Origin: Candidatus Woesearchaeota archaeon CG10_big_fil_rev_8_21_14_0_10_45_16
Lineage (GTDB): Archaea > Nanobdellota > Nanobdellia > Woesearchaeales > GW2011-AR9
Direction: 5' to 3'
Length of the DNA stretch: 64,000 nt
Assembly (NCBI GenBank): GCA_002762785.1
Contig: PCXY01000004.1
Span: 1-64,000 of the forward strand
The position numbers and the translations under genes are program-made. Positions 9,937 through 18,757 of the stretch are shown here, piece after piece; within the stretch, counting starts at the first letter, position 1; each line of letters begins with the position of its first letter. Under the pieces are notes generated by a model that saw nothing but the letters and a program-made list of their open reading frames with translations, was not told the DNA's origin and made no database searches.

Positions 9937-10566
9937 ATGGAACAAGGACTAAAAACAGGAACAACTACGATTGGTCTGGTCTGTAAAGACGGCATCGTCT
10001 TGGCAGCAGACAAACGCGCTACCGCCGGCACCATGATTGTCGATAAAAGGGCTGACAAAGTCCATGTGCTTTCTGACAATTTCGCTGTCACCATCGCCGG
10101 CAGCGTCTCCGAAGCGCAATTGCTTATCAAGCTTATCCGCGCTGAACTTAAATTAAAAGAAGTCAGGACCAATAAGCCGGCCAGCGCTAAAGAAGCAGCT
10201 AACCTTTTGGGCGGCATGCTTTATTCCAGCCTGCGCCGCATGAGTATGTTTCCAAGCGTCGCTCATTTCCTATTAGGGGCAAGAGATTCGGAAGGTCTTC
10301 ACCTCTACGATCTCTTTCCGGACGGCAGCGTCACCAAGATCAGGGATTTCATCTCTTCTGGATCTGGTTCGGTCTTCGCCTATGGGGTATTAGAGACACA
10401 ATACAAAGAATCCATGACTACGGCGGAAGGCATCAAGCTGGTTGTCAAAGCGATCAACACGGCTCTTAACCGTGACAGCGCTTCTGGTAACGGCATCGAT
10501 GTAGTCGTCATCACGGAGAAAGACATCCAGAAAGTGATGCAAAAAGAAGTTGAGATAACACTTTAA
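9937..10566 (+). CDS. psmB: Proteasome beta subunit
   Basis: Propeptide MEQGLKTG then TTTIGLVCKDGIVLAADKRATAG. ORF track starts at 9874; internal ATG at 9937 fits the family better. Confidence 0.93.
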   Translation: MEQGLKTGTTTIGLVCKDGIVLAADKRATAGTMIVDKRADKVHVLSDNFAVTIAGSVSEAQLLIKLIRAELKLKEVRTNKPASAKEAANLLGGMLYSSLRRMSMFPSVAHFLLGARDSEGLHLYDLFPDGSVTKIRDFISSGSGSVFAYGVLETQYKESMTTAEGIKLVVKAINTALNRDSASGNGIDVVVITEKDIQKVMQKEVEITL

Positions 10567-10604
10567 TTTTTTTATAATTACTTATTTTTATAGAGGTTTT
10601 TAAC

Positions 10605-12494
10605 ATGCCAGATATACTGAAAGAAATTTTGAAAGTATTGCCGGAAGGCAAAATCGACAACGCTGCTTTTGAAGGCGCTAACATTGTCGTGTACACGAAA
10701 GATAAAGATTACTTCTCTGATAACAAGGGGACTATCCGCAAGGCCGTCCAGGAGTTTAAGAAAAGGATTGAGCTTCGACCAGATAATTCTCTCTGCATGG
10801 AGCAGGAGAAAGCTAAGAAAGCTATCGGAAAGCTGGTTCCGGCGGAAGCTGGTATCCAAGAATATATCTTTGATCCGCCAAGGTCACAGGTGGTCATCCA
10901 CGCTGACAAGCCGGGATTGGTCATCGGTAAGCAGGGCGAACTGCTAAGACAGATCGCCAACGAAACTTATTGGGTGCCGTTCGTCAAGCGCGTGCCGCCG
11001 ATAAGATCGAAGCTGATCGAGAGTATCCGTTCTGTCTTATATGAAAACGCTGACGAGCGCAAGAAATTTTTAGATAGGACCGGTCATCGTATCTATGACG
11101 GCTGGCTGCGCGAGAAGAAGCACGAATGGGTGAGACTATCCTGCCTTGGAGCTTCAAGACAGGTTGGCCGTACTTGTTTCTTGATCCAGACGCCTGAATC
11201 AAGAGTTCTTATTGACTGCGGTATCGACCCCGGTGAGGAAGGCTCTGAAACGTATCCCTTCCTGGATGCGCCGGAATTTAATATAAGTGAAATCGATGCT
11301 GTAGTAGTGACGCATTCACATCTGGACCATTCCGGTCTGATCCCGTATCTGTTCAAGTACGGCTACGAAGGTCCAGTCTATTGTACTTACCCGACAAGGG
11401 ATGTCATGGCTCTTCTACAGCTGGACATGATCAAGATCCAGCGTAATGAAGGGAAAGAACCGTTGTATACGAGCGAAGAAGTGCGGAAGATGGTCCTTCA
11501 TACCATCTGCCTTGATTATGATGAGGTGGCTGACATCACGCCGGATGTAAGGCTGACATTATATAATGCTGGTCATATCCTTGGCAGTTCCATCGTCCAT
11601 CTGAACATAGGTAATGGTCTGCACAACTTTGCATATACTGGTGATCTAAAGTATGCCCGCACCAATGTCCTGGAGCCAGGAAATACGCAGTTCCCTCGTC
11701 TGGAGACATTGATGATGGAATCAACTTATGGTGGTAAGGATAACGTCATGGCCGAACAGGAAGCTGACGAGTACATGATCAAGATCGTCAAGGAGACTTT
11801 TGAACGTGGCGGCAAGGTTTTGATGCCGGTTCTCGGTTCGGGAAGAGCACAGGAAGTCATGGTTATCGTCGAAAGGTTGATGCGGGAAAAGAAGATCCCT
11901 GACGCGCCGATCTATATTGACGGTATGTTATGGGACATCACCGCTATCCATACTGCCTATCCTGAATATCTTGGTAGAAATCTACGGCAGCAGATCTTCC
12001 ACAAAGAGAACAATCCGTTCCTTTCTGACGTCTTTAAGAAGGTTGGTTCTCATAAGGAGCGTATGCAGATCGTCGAGGAAGAAGGACCATGTCTGATCTT
12101 AGCCACGTCCGGGATGATGACTGGCGGTCCTTCTGTAGAATACTTCAAGCATCTCTGTGAGAGCAGTAAGCATGCTCTTGTATTTTCTTGCTATCAACCT
12201 CCTGGAAGTATGGGTTACCGCATCAGAGGAGGCGAAAAAGAGATCATGTTTAATGAAGCAGGCAAGCAGATCGTCCGTAAAGTTATGATGGATGTCCATA
12301 AAGTTGAGATCACCAACCACTCTGATAGACGGCAGTTGATGAACTATGTTAAGAGGTGCAACCCGCAGCCTCGGAAAGTGATCGTCGTGCACGGAGAGGC
12401 TTCCAGATGCCTGGACTTAGCTTCATCCATCCATAAAGCTTATCGGATCGAGACGGTGGCTCCTAAGAACCTGGAAGTGATAAGGATCAAATAA
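10605..12494 (+). CDS. KH-domain beta-CASP metallo-beta-lactamase ribonuclease (aCPSF1/FttA type)
   Basis: KH region (VVIHADKPGLVIGKQGELLRQI); THSHLDHSGLIPYL; LATSGMMTGGPSVEYF. Confidence 0.95.
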   Translation: MPDILKEILKVLPEGKIDNAAFEGANIVVYTKDKDYFSDNKGTIRKAVQEFKKRIELRPDNSLCMEQEKAKKAIGKLVPAEAGIQEYIFDPPRSQVVIHADKPGLVIGKQGELLRQIANETYWVPFVKRVPPIRSKLIESIRSVLYENADERKKFLDRTGHRIYDGWLREKKHEWVRLSCLGASRQVGRTCFLIQTPESRVLIDCGIDPGEEGSETYPFLDAPEFNISEIDAVVVTHSHLDHSGLIPYLFKYGYEGPVYCTYPTRDVMALLQLDMIKIQRNEGKEPLYTSEEVRKMVLHTICLDYDEVADITPDVRLTLYNAGHILGSSIVHLNIGNGLHNFAYTGDLKYARTNVLEPGNTQFPRLETLMMESTYGGKDNVMAEQEADEYMIKIVKETFERGGKVLMPVLGSGRAQEVMVIVERLMREKKIPDAPIYIDGMLWDITAIHTAYPEYLGRNLRQQIFHKENNPFLSDVFKKVGSHKERMQIVEEEGPCLILATSGMMTGGPSVEYFKHLCESSKHALVFSCYQPPGSMGYRIRGGEKEIMFNEAGKQIVRKVMMDVHKVEITNHSDRRQLMNYVKRCNPQPRKVIVVHGEASRCLDLASSIHKAYRIETVAPKNLEVIRIK

Positions 12495-12810
12495 GCTGTT
12501 TCCAGCCGTACAGGGCAGCGGTGTAACCAACCCTGCCTTTTGAGGTGTGGATACAGAGAGTATTGTAACGGTCTGCGCAGGTGTTATGGACGAAAGGCCT
12601 AATGGGGTTTTGTCTTTCAAGATCGGCTGCAATCAGTTCCTTGATCGTCTCAAGGTATCTTAAAGGGTCGGTGAAAACTTCAGCAATGTCTCGAGGATGA
12701 CCTTCTTTTTTTCTTCTTTCCCGGTATGTTCTTGTGAAGTCTTCTAAATTGAGAGGGCTCTTAAATTCTATCGCTTTTATGATTCTCTCTGGGTAGAGTT
12801 CTACTTCCAT
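12487..12810 (-). CDS. Conserved hypothetical protein
   Basis: 107-aa ORF, 8-bp convergent overlap with the preceding gene. Confidence 0.55.
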   Translation of the reverse strand: MEVELYPERIIKAIEFKSPLNLEDFTRTYRERRKKEGHPRDIAEVFTDPLRYLETIKELIAADLERQNPIRPFVHNTCADRYNTLCIHTSKGRVGYTAALYGWKQLI

Positions 12811-12854
12811 GATATCTCTATTTTGGCTATCATTTAAAAGAATTAAGTGAAAAT

Positions 12855-12862
12855 TTTATAAA
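12855..12862 (+). promoter_or_regulatory. TATA box (TTTATAAA) of the tRNA-Ser locus
   Basis: Centre lies about 28 bp upstream of the first 5'-end copy at 12887. Confidence 0.55.
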
Positions 12863-12884
12863 CCAGCTGTGTAATCGTGTCTTT

Positions 12885-13006
12885 ATGCCAGCGTCGCATC
12901 CTTAAAACGATTACTCGTTTTGGGCGCGACTTAGCATTAAATGCCAGCGTCGCATACATAGAGAACAAGTTCTCTGGTCGCGACTCGGTAAATGCCAGCG
13001 TCGCAT
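12885..13006 (+). repeat. Three direct copies of ATGCCAGCGTCGCAT (12885-12899, 12941-12955, 12992-13006)
   Basis: Perfect 15-bp identity; the third copy is the start of the tRNA-Ser gene. The first two are each followed by a hairpin closed by GTCGC/GCGAC. Confidence 0.95.
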
Positions 13007-13148
13007 AACTCGGTGACGAGAGGCGGAGCCTCTGGACTCCCCTCGTCGAGGAATATTGCGCAGGTCTTGAACAGATTTTAGCGATAAGTTAAGATCGATA
13101 GTCAACCTGTTCCTTACGGAATTCTCGGTTCAAATCCGGGCGCTGGCG
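12994..13148 (+). tRNA. tRNA-Ser(UGA), two putative introns (about 13014-13052 in the D-loop; 13072-13103 at 37/38)
   Basis: Acceptor GCCAGCG/CGCTGGC; D-stem GCA/TGC; anticodon stem CAGGT/ACCTG with loop CTTGA-A|A; variable stem TTCC/GGAA; T-arm CTCGG-TTCAAAT-CCGGG; G73; no encoded CCA; followed by a T run. Confidence 0.88.
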
Positions 13149-13237
13149 CTTTTTTTCTTATTTTGAATCTAAAGACTCTCGTCAAGTCTTCCGTTTACTC
13201 GTAAGTATTATAAATAAATTCTTTTCTACAAACACCT

Positions 13238-13450
13238 ATGCCTTCCTACATCGAACTGAACGATTTTCTCAAAATCAACAACGTTGCTGCCACCGGCGGT
13301 AAGGTGAAGATTATCATTCGTTCTGGTATCGTTAAAGTCAATGGTGAAATTGAAACCAGAAATCGCAAGAAGCTGGTGCCGGGGGATAAAGTACAAATTG
13401 AGGAAAGGGTCTTTACTGTAGGCCCGGAAGTGGTAAGAGAGCATTCCTGA
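13238..13450 (+). CDS. Small S4-domain RNA-binding protein (YbcJ/YaaA-like)
   Basis: 70 aa; ELNDFLKINNVAATGGKVKIIIRSGIVKVNGEIETRNRKKLVPGDKV. Confidence 0.85.
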   Translation: MPSYIELNDFLKINNVAATGGKVKIIIRSGIVKVNGEIETRNRKKLVPGDKVQIEERVFTVGPEVVREHS

Positions 13451-13535
13451 TTAACATGATTATTCACCAACGCTTGATGGTCTTAAAATGATTCCTTCCC
13501 AAACATTCTTAAAATAGGCTGCTAAAAATGGCTTC

Positions 13536-14099
13536 ATGCTTAACAAGAACCATCCGGAAGCACTGATCCTCCAAGATTTCAAAGAAGAACTGTATCACGG
13601 CAAGAAACTGCGCGGGCTCTCTACTACAACTGATTCTTTGAACATTCCTGAGATCATCAATTATCTTTCTATTGAAGTCAAAGATACTCAAAAATTACTC
13701 TCAAGACTAGATGACTTGAAGCGTAACCGTTTCATAGAACTCTTACTTCCTCTCAAACTTTACACGCCTGAACTTCTTCCTAAACTGGCTGGGGTTAGAC
13801 GGATCATCATCACTGCCTCAAAGCCGATAGATAATGTTGAAAAGATCTTTGCTGAACTGATCACCAACCGTTTCTATCCTCTCGTCAAAGGAGCTCCTTT
13901 ATGTTCATTGCCGTTAGAGAATACTTATGAGTTCTTTCAGAAAGCTAAACCGACAGAAAAAGCAGCCGCCTGTGATGGCTGTCTGCTTAAAGGTCGCTGC
14001 CCTTCAGACGGTTCTTTTAATCCTCGACCAATTACTATACTAGATAAAGAAGCCCTAAGCTTTATTGAAAAACATGAAAATACTGATAGTCGGTTTTAA
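13536..14099 (+). CDS. Hypothetical protein with CDGCLLKGRC cysteine cluster
   Basis: 187 aa; overlaps the following radical SAM gene by 35 bp. Confidence 0.6.
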   Translation: MLNKNHPEALILQDFKEELYHGKKLRGLSTTTDSLNIPEIINYLSIEVKDTQKLLSRLDDLKRNRFIELLLPLKLYTPELLPKLAGVRRIIITASKPIDNVEKIFAELITNRFYPLVKGAPLCSLPLENTYEFFQKAKPTEKAAACDGCLLKGRCPSDGSFNPRPITILDKEALSFIEKHENTDSRF

Positions 14100-15318
14100 T
14101 GTACAGGCAGATGTCTTCCCTCTGGGAGCAGCTTACCTAAAGACATATGCCCGGAAATATCATCCTGACGTAGAGATCGAGATAAAAGAGTTCTCGTTTG
14201 GTAGCCGTTACAATTATGAGACCAATAAGAACACCGAGCTTCAGGCTTTGTCGTACATCCTTCTTAGCAAGCCGGACGTGGTGGCGTTCTCATCCTATAT
14301 CTGGAGCGGGGAGATGGTAAAAGATTTTGCCCGGGCTGTCAAGCAGATCTCCCCTGAGATCAAGACGGTCATCGGCGGTGTGGAAGCGAGTAGCGATATC
14401 CTGACTAAAGATGTTGATTTCATCATCACCGGGGAAGGCGAGATCGCTTTCAAAGAGCTTATCGATCATCTGAAAGGGACCAGAAACCTGGATGAAGTTC
14501 ATAATGTCGTGACTTCAGGGAGGAAGAATCCCATCATCATCGTCGAAAATCTTGATGAGCTGCCGTTCCCGTATGAGATTGAATTAAAGAAAGAATATGC
14601 TGCTGTTCGTTTGGAGACGGCCAGAGGCTGCATCTTCAGCTGTAATTTCTGCCATTATGCTCAGCCGAAACTACGGCATTTCTCCGTAGACTATCTTAAA
14701 AGAAATATTCCCTACCTCTTTGAACATTATGATTTCAAGAACCTCACGATCCTCGATGCCAACTTCAACACCAACAAGGAGCGGATGCTGGCTATCCTTG
14801 ATATCCTCGAACAGGAATTTACGAAGAAGAAGATAAAGCTGAAAGTCCATGTCGAGCTACGTCCGGAACTTATCGATGAAAGATTGGCTGAAGCGATGTC
14901 CCGCTTTTCTTTTTCTCTGGCAGTGGAATTAGGATTGCAATCGACTGATAAAGAAGTGCTGGCTTTTGCCAACCGGCCGACTGACCTGAAAAAAGTCGAA
15001 GAGGCTTTGCTTCATCTTGAGAGATATCGTATCAATTATAAGATCGACCTGATGTACGGCCTGCCGAAAGATACTTTCTTCAAGTTTCTTCATTCGATGC
15101 AGTTTGTCATCAACAATGCCGTCTCTCAGAACAAGGTGGTGGCGCATCATTTCATGCAGCTGAACAACACTGCTTTTGCCGATGCTCCGGGAATCAGCCG
15201 TATCACCCCTGAGCATAGCAGCATGGTGCTGAAGACGGACAGGCAGGACGTATTGGATCTCTATAAGACCAAGCTGTTTGTGGATATGGTCAATGAAGAA
15301 TTGAAATTGTTGAAGTGA
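14065..15318 (+). CDS. B12-binding-domain radical SAM protein
   Basis: ETARGCIFSCNFCHYAQ (CxxxCxxC); N-terminal Rossmann-like region IGGVEASSD, ITGEGEIAF. Confidence 0.92.
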   Translation: MKNMKILIVGFNVQADVFPLGAAYLKTYARKYHPDVEIEIKEFSFGSRYNYETNKNTELQALSYILLSKPDVVAFSSYIWSGEMVKDFARAVKQISPEIKTVIGGVEASSDILTKDVDFIITGEGEIAFKELIDHLKGTRNLDEVHNVVTSGRKNPIIIVENLDELPFPYEIELKKEYAAVRLETARGCIFSCNFCHYAQPKLRHFSVDYLKRNIPYLFEHYDFKNLTILDANFNTNKERMLAILDILEQEFTKKKIKLKVHVELRPELIDERLAEAMSRFSFSLAVELGLQSTDKEVLAFANRPTDLKKVEEALLHLERYRINYKIDLMYGLPKDTFFKFLHSMQFVINNAVSQNKVVAHHFMQLNNTAFADAPGISRITPEHSSMVLKTDRQDVLDLYKTKLFVDMVNEELKLLK

Positions 15319-15353
15319 TCATCTTTTCTGTCTTTCTTTTTCTTCTTTTATTC

Positions 15354-15638
15354 TCACAACAGATCATCCATGCTGAATTCAGCTCGGCTGAGGTGGTCGC
15401 TGCTGCTGCAATAAGGGCATCGGGGCGCCAACGCTTTAAACTTATACTTACAGCGGCCGCAGAAATAGTTCTCTTTAACTTTTGTCTCTTCTTTCCCCAT
15501 CCGCCAGCGGGGCTGCTGTTTCTGGTAACAGGCGTAACACTGGTAGCGTTTCATCTTCTGATCTACCAGCATAGCTGCCCCTGGATTGACGGAACCGTTA
15601 CACCTATAACATTGTATCGGGACACGGAGAATAGCCAT
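15354..15638 (-). CDS. Small double zinc-ribbon protein (paralog 1)
   Basis: CYRCN...CYACY and CGRCKYKFKALAPRCPYC. Confidence 0.8.
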   Translation of the reverse strand: MAILRVPIQCYRCNGSVNPGAAMLVDQKMKRYQCYACYQKQQPRWRMGKEETKVKENYFCGRCKYKFKALAPRCPYCSSSDHLSRAEFSMDDLL

Positions 15639-15778
15639 ACTTGCCCGGAATAAACAGTAATATAAAAAGTTGTGTTACCCCTAGCCGTAAACGAAATCTG
15701 GATGGGCGGTGCCGGCTCGCTCTGATGTCCGGAGAGTGCATAGATCCAGCCATAAGATTAATATAAGCGGCGGTCTCT

Positions 15779-17029
15779 TTGATGCCTATGAAAGAAGTTC
15801 TGCAGAAGATTATCCCGACCAAAGCCGAACGGGACGGGTTCAGGCAGACAGTGGACTATTGCGAGAAGGCCCTTGCCAGACTGTTGAAAGATGCCAAGCC
15901 ACAGCTGGGCGGTTCTGGAGCTAAAGATACTTGGCTTTCCAAGAACCATGACATTGATATCTTCGTGTTGTATGATTATCAAAAGTATAAAGACAAGTCT
16001 TCAAAGCTGTCGGACCTTCTCGAGCCTATCGTCAAAAAAGCGTTTCCTAAGATGAAGATCGAACGTCTCCATGGCAGCCGTGACTACTTCCAGTTCCAGC
16101 AGGATAATTATAACGTGGAGATCATCCCGATACTTGATATTAAACAGTCAGAAGAAGCGATCAACATCACTGATGTCTCGCCGCTGCATGCCCGTTGGGT
16201 GGCTTCTAGACCGGCTAAAGTTAAAGATGAGATCCGCTTGACCAAGCAGTTCTGTAAAGCTAACACCCTATACGGAGCAGAATCCTATATCGGCGGTTTC
16301 AGCGGTTATGTTCTGGAGATCATGACCATCAATTACGGTTCTTTCAGCAAATTATTAGAAGCTTCACAGAAATGGCGGCAACAGCAGGTTGTTGATGTCG
16401 AGAAGTTATATCCTCGTAAAGACGCTTTGTTCCATCTTAATAGTTCCAAGACCCAGTCACCTTTGATAGTGATCGACCCGGTCGATAAGGACCGTAATGC
16501 CGCTGCTGCTCTGACGGTAGAGAAGTTTCAGCTGTTCCGGCAGAAAGCCAGAGAATATCTGAAGAAACCGTCTGCGTCTTTCTTTGAAAGCAAGGAGCTG
16601 ACAACAGAAATTATCCTAAAGAAAGCTGGGAAGTTGCCTGCGGTCTATCTGGAAGTCGTGCCATTGTCAGGTAAAAATGACGTGGTCGGCAGCAAACTGC
16701 TCAAAGCCTTCCAGTTCCTACAAGAGGGATTATCTGCTTTCACGGTAAAAGAAGCTGGTTGGTCCTGGAATGGTAAAGGTATCTTCTACTTCATCCTGCA
16801 GAAGAAAGAACTGCCGAAAGAAGAGATCAGGGACGGCCCGCCTTTAAGGTTGAAAGAGTATGCTGCTGATTTTCGGAAGAAGAACAAGGATGTGTTTGAG
16901 GAAGACGGCCGCGTTAAAGCCAGGGTTAGCATCAAGCACAGGAAGATCCCAGAGGCGCTGAAGTATCTACTGGAACAGGCTTATTTCAAAGAGAAAGTGC
17001 AGAAAGTTTCCCGTCAGGAATTATTGTGA
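15779..17029 (+). CDS. cca: Archaeal (class I) CCA-adding tRNA nucleotidyltransferase
   Basis: GGSGAKDTWLSKNHDIDIFVLYD; LHGSRDYFQF; YIGGFSGYVLE. A start at 15785 is also possible. Confidence 0.94.
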   Translation: MMPMKEVLQKIIPTKAERDGFRQTVDYCEKALARLLKDAKPQLGGSGAKDTWLSKNHDIDIFVLYDYQKYKDKSSKLSDLLEPIVKKAFPKMKIERLHGSRDYFQFQQDNYNVEIIPILDIKQSEEAINITDVSPLHARWVASRPAKVKDEIRLTKQFCKANTLYGAESYIGGFSGYVLEIMTINYGSFSKLLEASQKWRQQQVVDVEKLYPRKDALFHLNSSKTQSPLIVIDPVDKDRNAAAALTVEKFQLFRQKAREYLKKPSASFFESKELTTEIILKKAGKLPAVYLEVVPLSGKNDVVGSKLLKAFQFLQEGLSAFTVKEAGWSWNGKGIFYFILQKKELPKEEIRDGPPLRLKEYAADFRKKNKDVFEEDGRVKARVSIKHRKIPEALKYLLEQAYFKEKVQKVSRQELL

Positions 17030-17090
17030 TGACAGATATAGCAATTCCACAATCCAAAAGTATAAAAATCCCTTCTGTAACAGACCTTTT

Positions 17091-17474
17091 ATGAATCCAG
17101 TTAAGGCTCAATGCAAGCGTTGCGGCAATTTCGTCCCTTCTGACCAGTTCCGGCTCCATTTTGAGTACCGGCAGATGGTCTGCCCTGGGTGTTTTAAAGG
17201 GAAAGCGGTGGCAAAAGATGAGAAACCGAAGAAAGTGGAGCCGCCGAGACCGCCTGGCTGGGATGCTGACGATGATTATCTGGAAAAGATGAGCCGTCTC
17301 AAGAAGCAGGAACAGAATGTTCAGTTTAAGAAGATTCCCGGCACCGACCAGGTGCAATGCACCTGCATGAAATGTAAGTATCAGTTTAAGTATGATCCTT
17401 TCAGGAAACGGCCGAGAGTCTGTCCTTATTGCAGTGAAGAGATCCCGCAGATGAAGACGTTTAGTATGTTGTGA
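17091..17474 (+). CDS. Small double zinc-ribbon protein (paralog 2)
   Basis: CKRCGNFVP...VCPGC and CMKCKYQFKYDPFRKRPRVCPYC. Confidence 0.85.
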   Translation: MNPVKAQCKRCGNFVPSDQFRLHFEYRQMVCPGCFKGKAVAKDEKPKKVEPPRPPGWDADDDYLEKMSRLKKQEQNVQFKKIPGTDQVQCTCMKCKYQFKYDPFRKRPRVCPYCSEEIPQMKTFSML

Positions 17475-17505
17475 TGATTTTGATTTGATTCTAGAAATTT
17501 AAAAT

Positions 17506-17591
17506 GCCCACGCGAGGATTTGAACCCCGGCTTGAAGCTGTTTACACGGATTCCGCAAGCTCCCGTCCTATCCAGGCTAGACGACGTGGGC
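17506..17591 (-). tRNA. tRNA-Arg(GCG), 13-nt intron after position 37 (about 17540-17552)
   Basis: Complement: GCCCACG TC GTCT AGCCTGGATA GGAC G GGAGC TTGCGG [AATCCGTGTAAAC] A GCTTC AAGC CGGGG TTCAAAT CCTCG CGTGGGC A. Confidence 0.85.
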
Positions 17592-17635
17592 GATAGAAGG
17601 CTAAAATGACGAACTCTTTAAAAAAGTAACTCCCC

Positions 17636-18412
17636 TTACTTCACAGAAGCCCCACCGGCCGGCAGAAACTTGATGATATCATCAAGATCGCCGCCTTTCA
17701 GCTTTGACCTGATCTTCTTGGCCAGCGAACTCTTCTTCTCGCCGCCGGGTATCACCACAACATACACTTTAGTCTTTTTCTCGATGGCAGAAACCGGTCC
17801 GCCGATCACCTCTTCTCCGAGGATCCCGATGGCATACTCTAACTTGGGATGAAGATACTGGGTCTTGCCATAGACCATGAAACTGCCTTTGGCCAGATGC
17901 TCTCCAGCTTTGGCTTCTTTGGTGACCTGTTCCGGTTTCACATAAAATACGTCGGCCGTACCATGTCCCAGCTTCCAGGCTTTGGAATAGACAGCCACGG
18001 CCTGAGCCGCTTCCTGGATACTTTTCTCACTGGCTTTCTGTCCGTCTTTGATGACAAAGAACGGTGAACCGGCCATGTCCGTATGCAGGACAAGATCATC
18101 TTTATCCAGATGTTTCTTGACTACGATCTCGTTGGAAGTAGCATCTTTTCCACCGACGCAAAGGTAGCCTTCAGAAGAGACAAACCAATGGAACTTCTCA
18201 TACCATTCTCGTTTGCGGTTCCTTTTTGTTTCCTTCTTGGACTCTTCCTCCCAGAACCTGGCTTCGTCTTTTTGGAGCTTTTCTAGCTTCTGTCGGCTTT
18301 CTTCCAGGGCCTTACGGGCGCCTTCTAGTTTTTTCTTAGCTTTCTTTGCCAGATCATAATACTTGCCGGCATTCTCGTCCACGGACTTGGTAAGGTCGAA
18401 TTCGATCTCCAT
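17636..18412 (-). CDS. NFACT-R (DUF814) protein, stand-alone RqcH/NEMF C-terminal-type domain with coiled coil
   Basis: WYEKFHWFVSSEGYLCVGGKDATSNEIVVKKHLDKDDLVLHTDMAGSPFFVIK. Confidence 0.9.
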   Translation of the reverse strand: MEIEFDLTKSVDENAGKYYDLAKKAKKKLEGARKALEESRQKLEKLQKDEARFWEEESKKETKRNRKREWYEKFHWFVSSEGYLCVGGKDATSNEIVVKKHLDKDDLVLHTDMAGSPFFVIKDGQKASEKSIQEAAQAVAVYSKAWKLGHGTADVFYVKPEQVTKEAKAGEHLAKGSFMVYGKTQYLHPKLEYAIGILGEEVIGGPVSAIEKKTKVYVVVIPGGEKKSSLAKKIRSKLKGGDLDDIIKFLPAGGASVK

Positions 18413-18507
18413 ATGGTCATGAATAGCATCTCCTATTAATAAGTTTTTACTGCGAAAGATATTTAAATAAGCTAAGCTTACAGTAAGAAAGTAAGATGGA
18501 GGTTAAC

Positions 18508-18756
18508 ATGACAGTAGAAACGGTAAGGATGTCTTCTAAAGGACAGATAGTGATCCCTTTAGATGTCAGGGAAGAACTGCATGCTGATGTAGGAACGGTC
18601 TTTGCGGTTGTGGGTACTAAAGATACGATCGTGTTGAAGAAGATTTCTACCCCGAGTAAAGAAGATCTTCTTAATGACCTGGAAACCTTTGCTAAAAAGG
18701 CGAAGAAAAAACTGCAAAGCAAAGGTTTCAACGAGAGAGACCTGCAGAACAAGTAA
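18508..18756 (+). CDS. AbrB/SpoVT-type antitoxin
   Basis: RMSSKGQIVIPLDVREEL; GGAGG just upstream of the 18508 ATG (track ORF begins 18496). Confidence 0.88.
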   Translation: MTVETVRMSSKGQIVIPLDVREELHADVGTVFAVVGTKDTIVLKKISTPSKEDLLNDLETFAKKAKKKLQSKGFNERDLQNK

Positions 18757-18757
18757 G

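Noticed and set aside
12885-13006. CRISPR array interpretation of the three 15-bp direct repeats
   Set aside because: Repeats are short, few and identical to the tRNA 5' end; no cas genes nearby.
12911-13105. Minus-strand 64-aa ORF over the tRNA-Ser repeats
   Set aside because: Produced by the repeated tRNA 5' ends (RRWHLPSRD/RRWHLMLSR); no protein-like composition.
15315-15653. Plus-strand 112-aa hydrophobic ORF
   Set aside because: Opposite strand encodes a zinc-ribbon protein with paired CxxC motifs matching two paralogs in the window.
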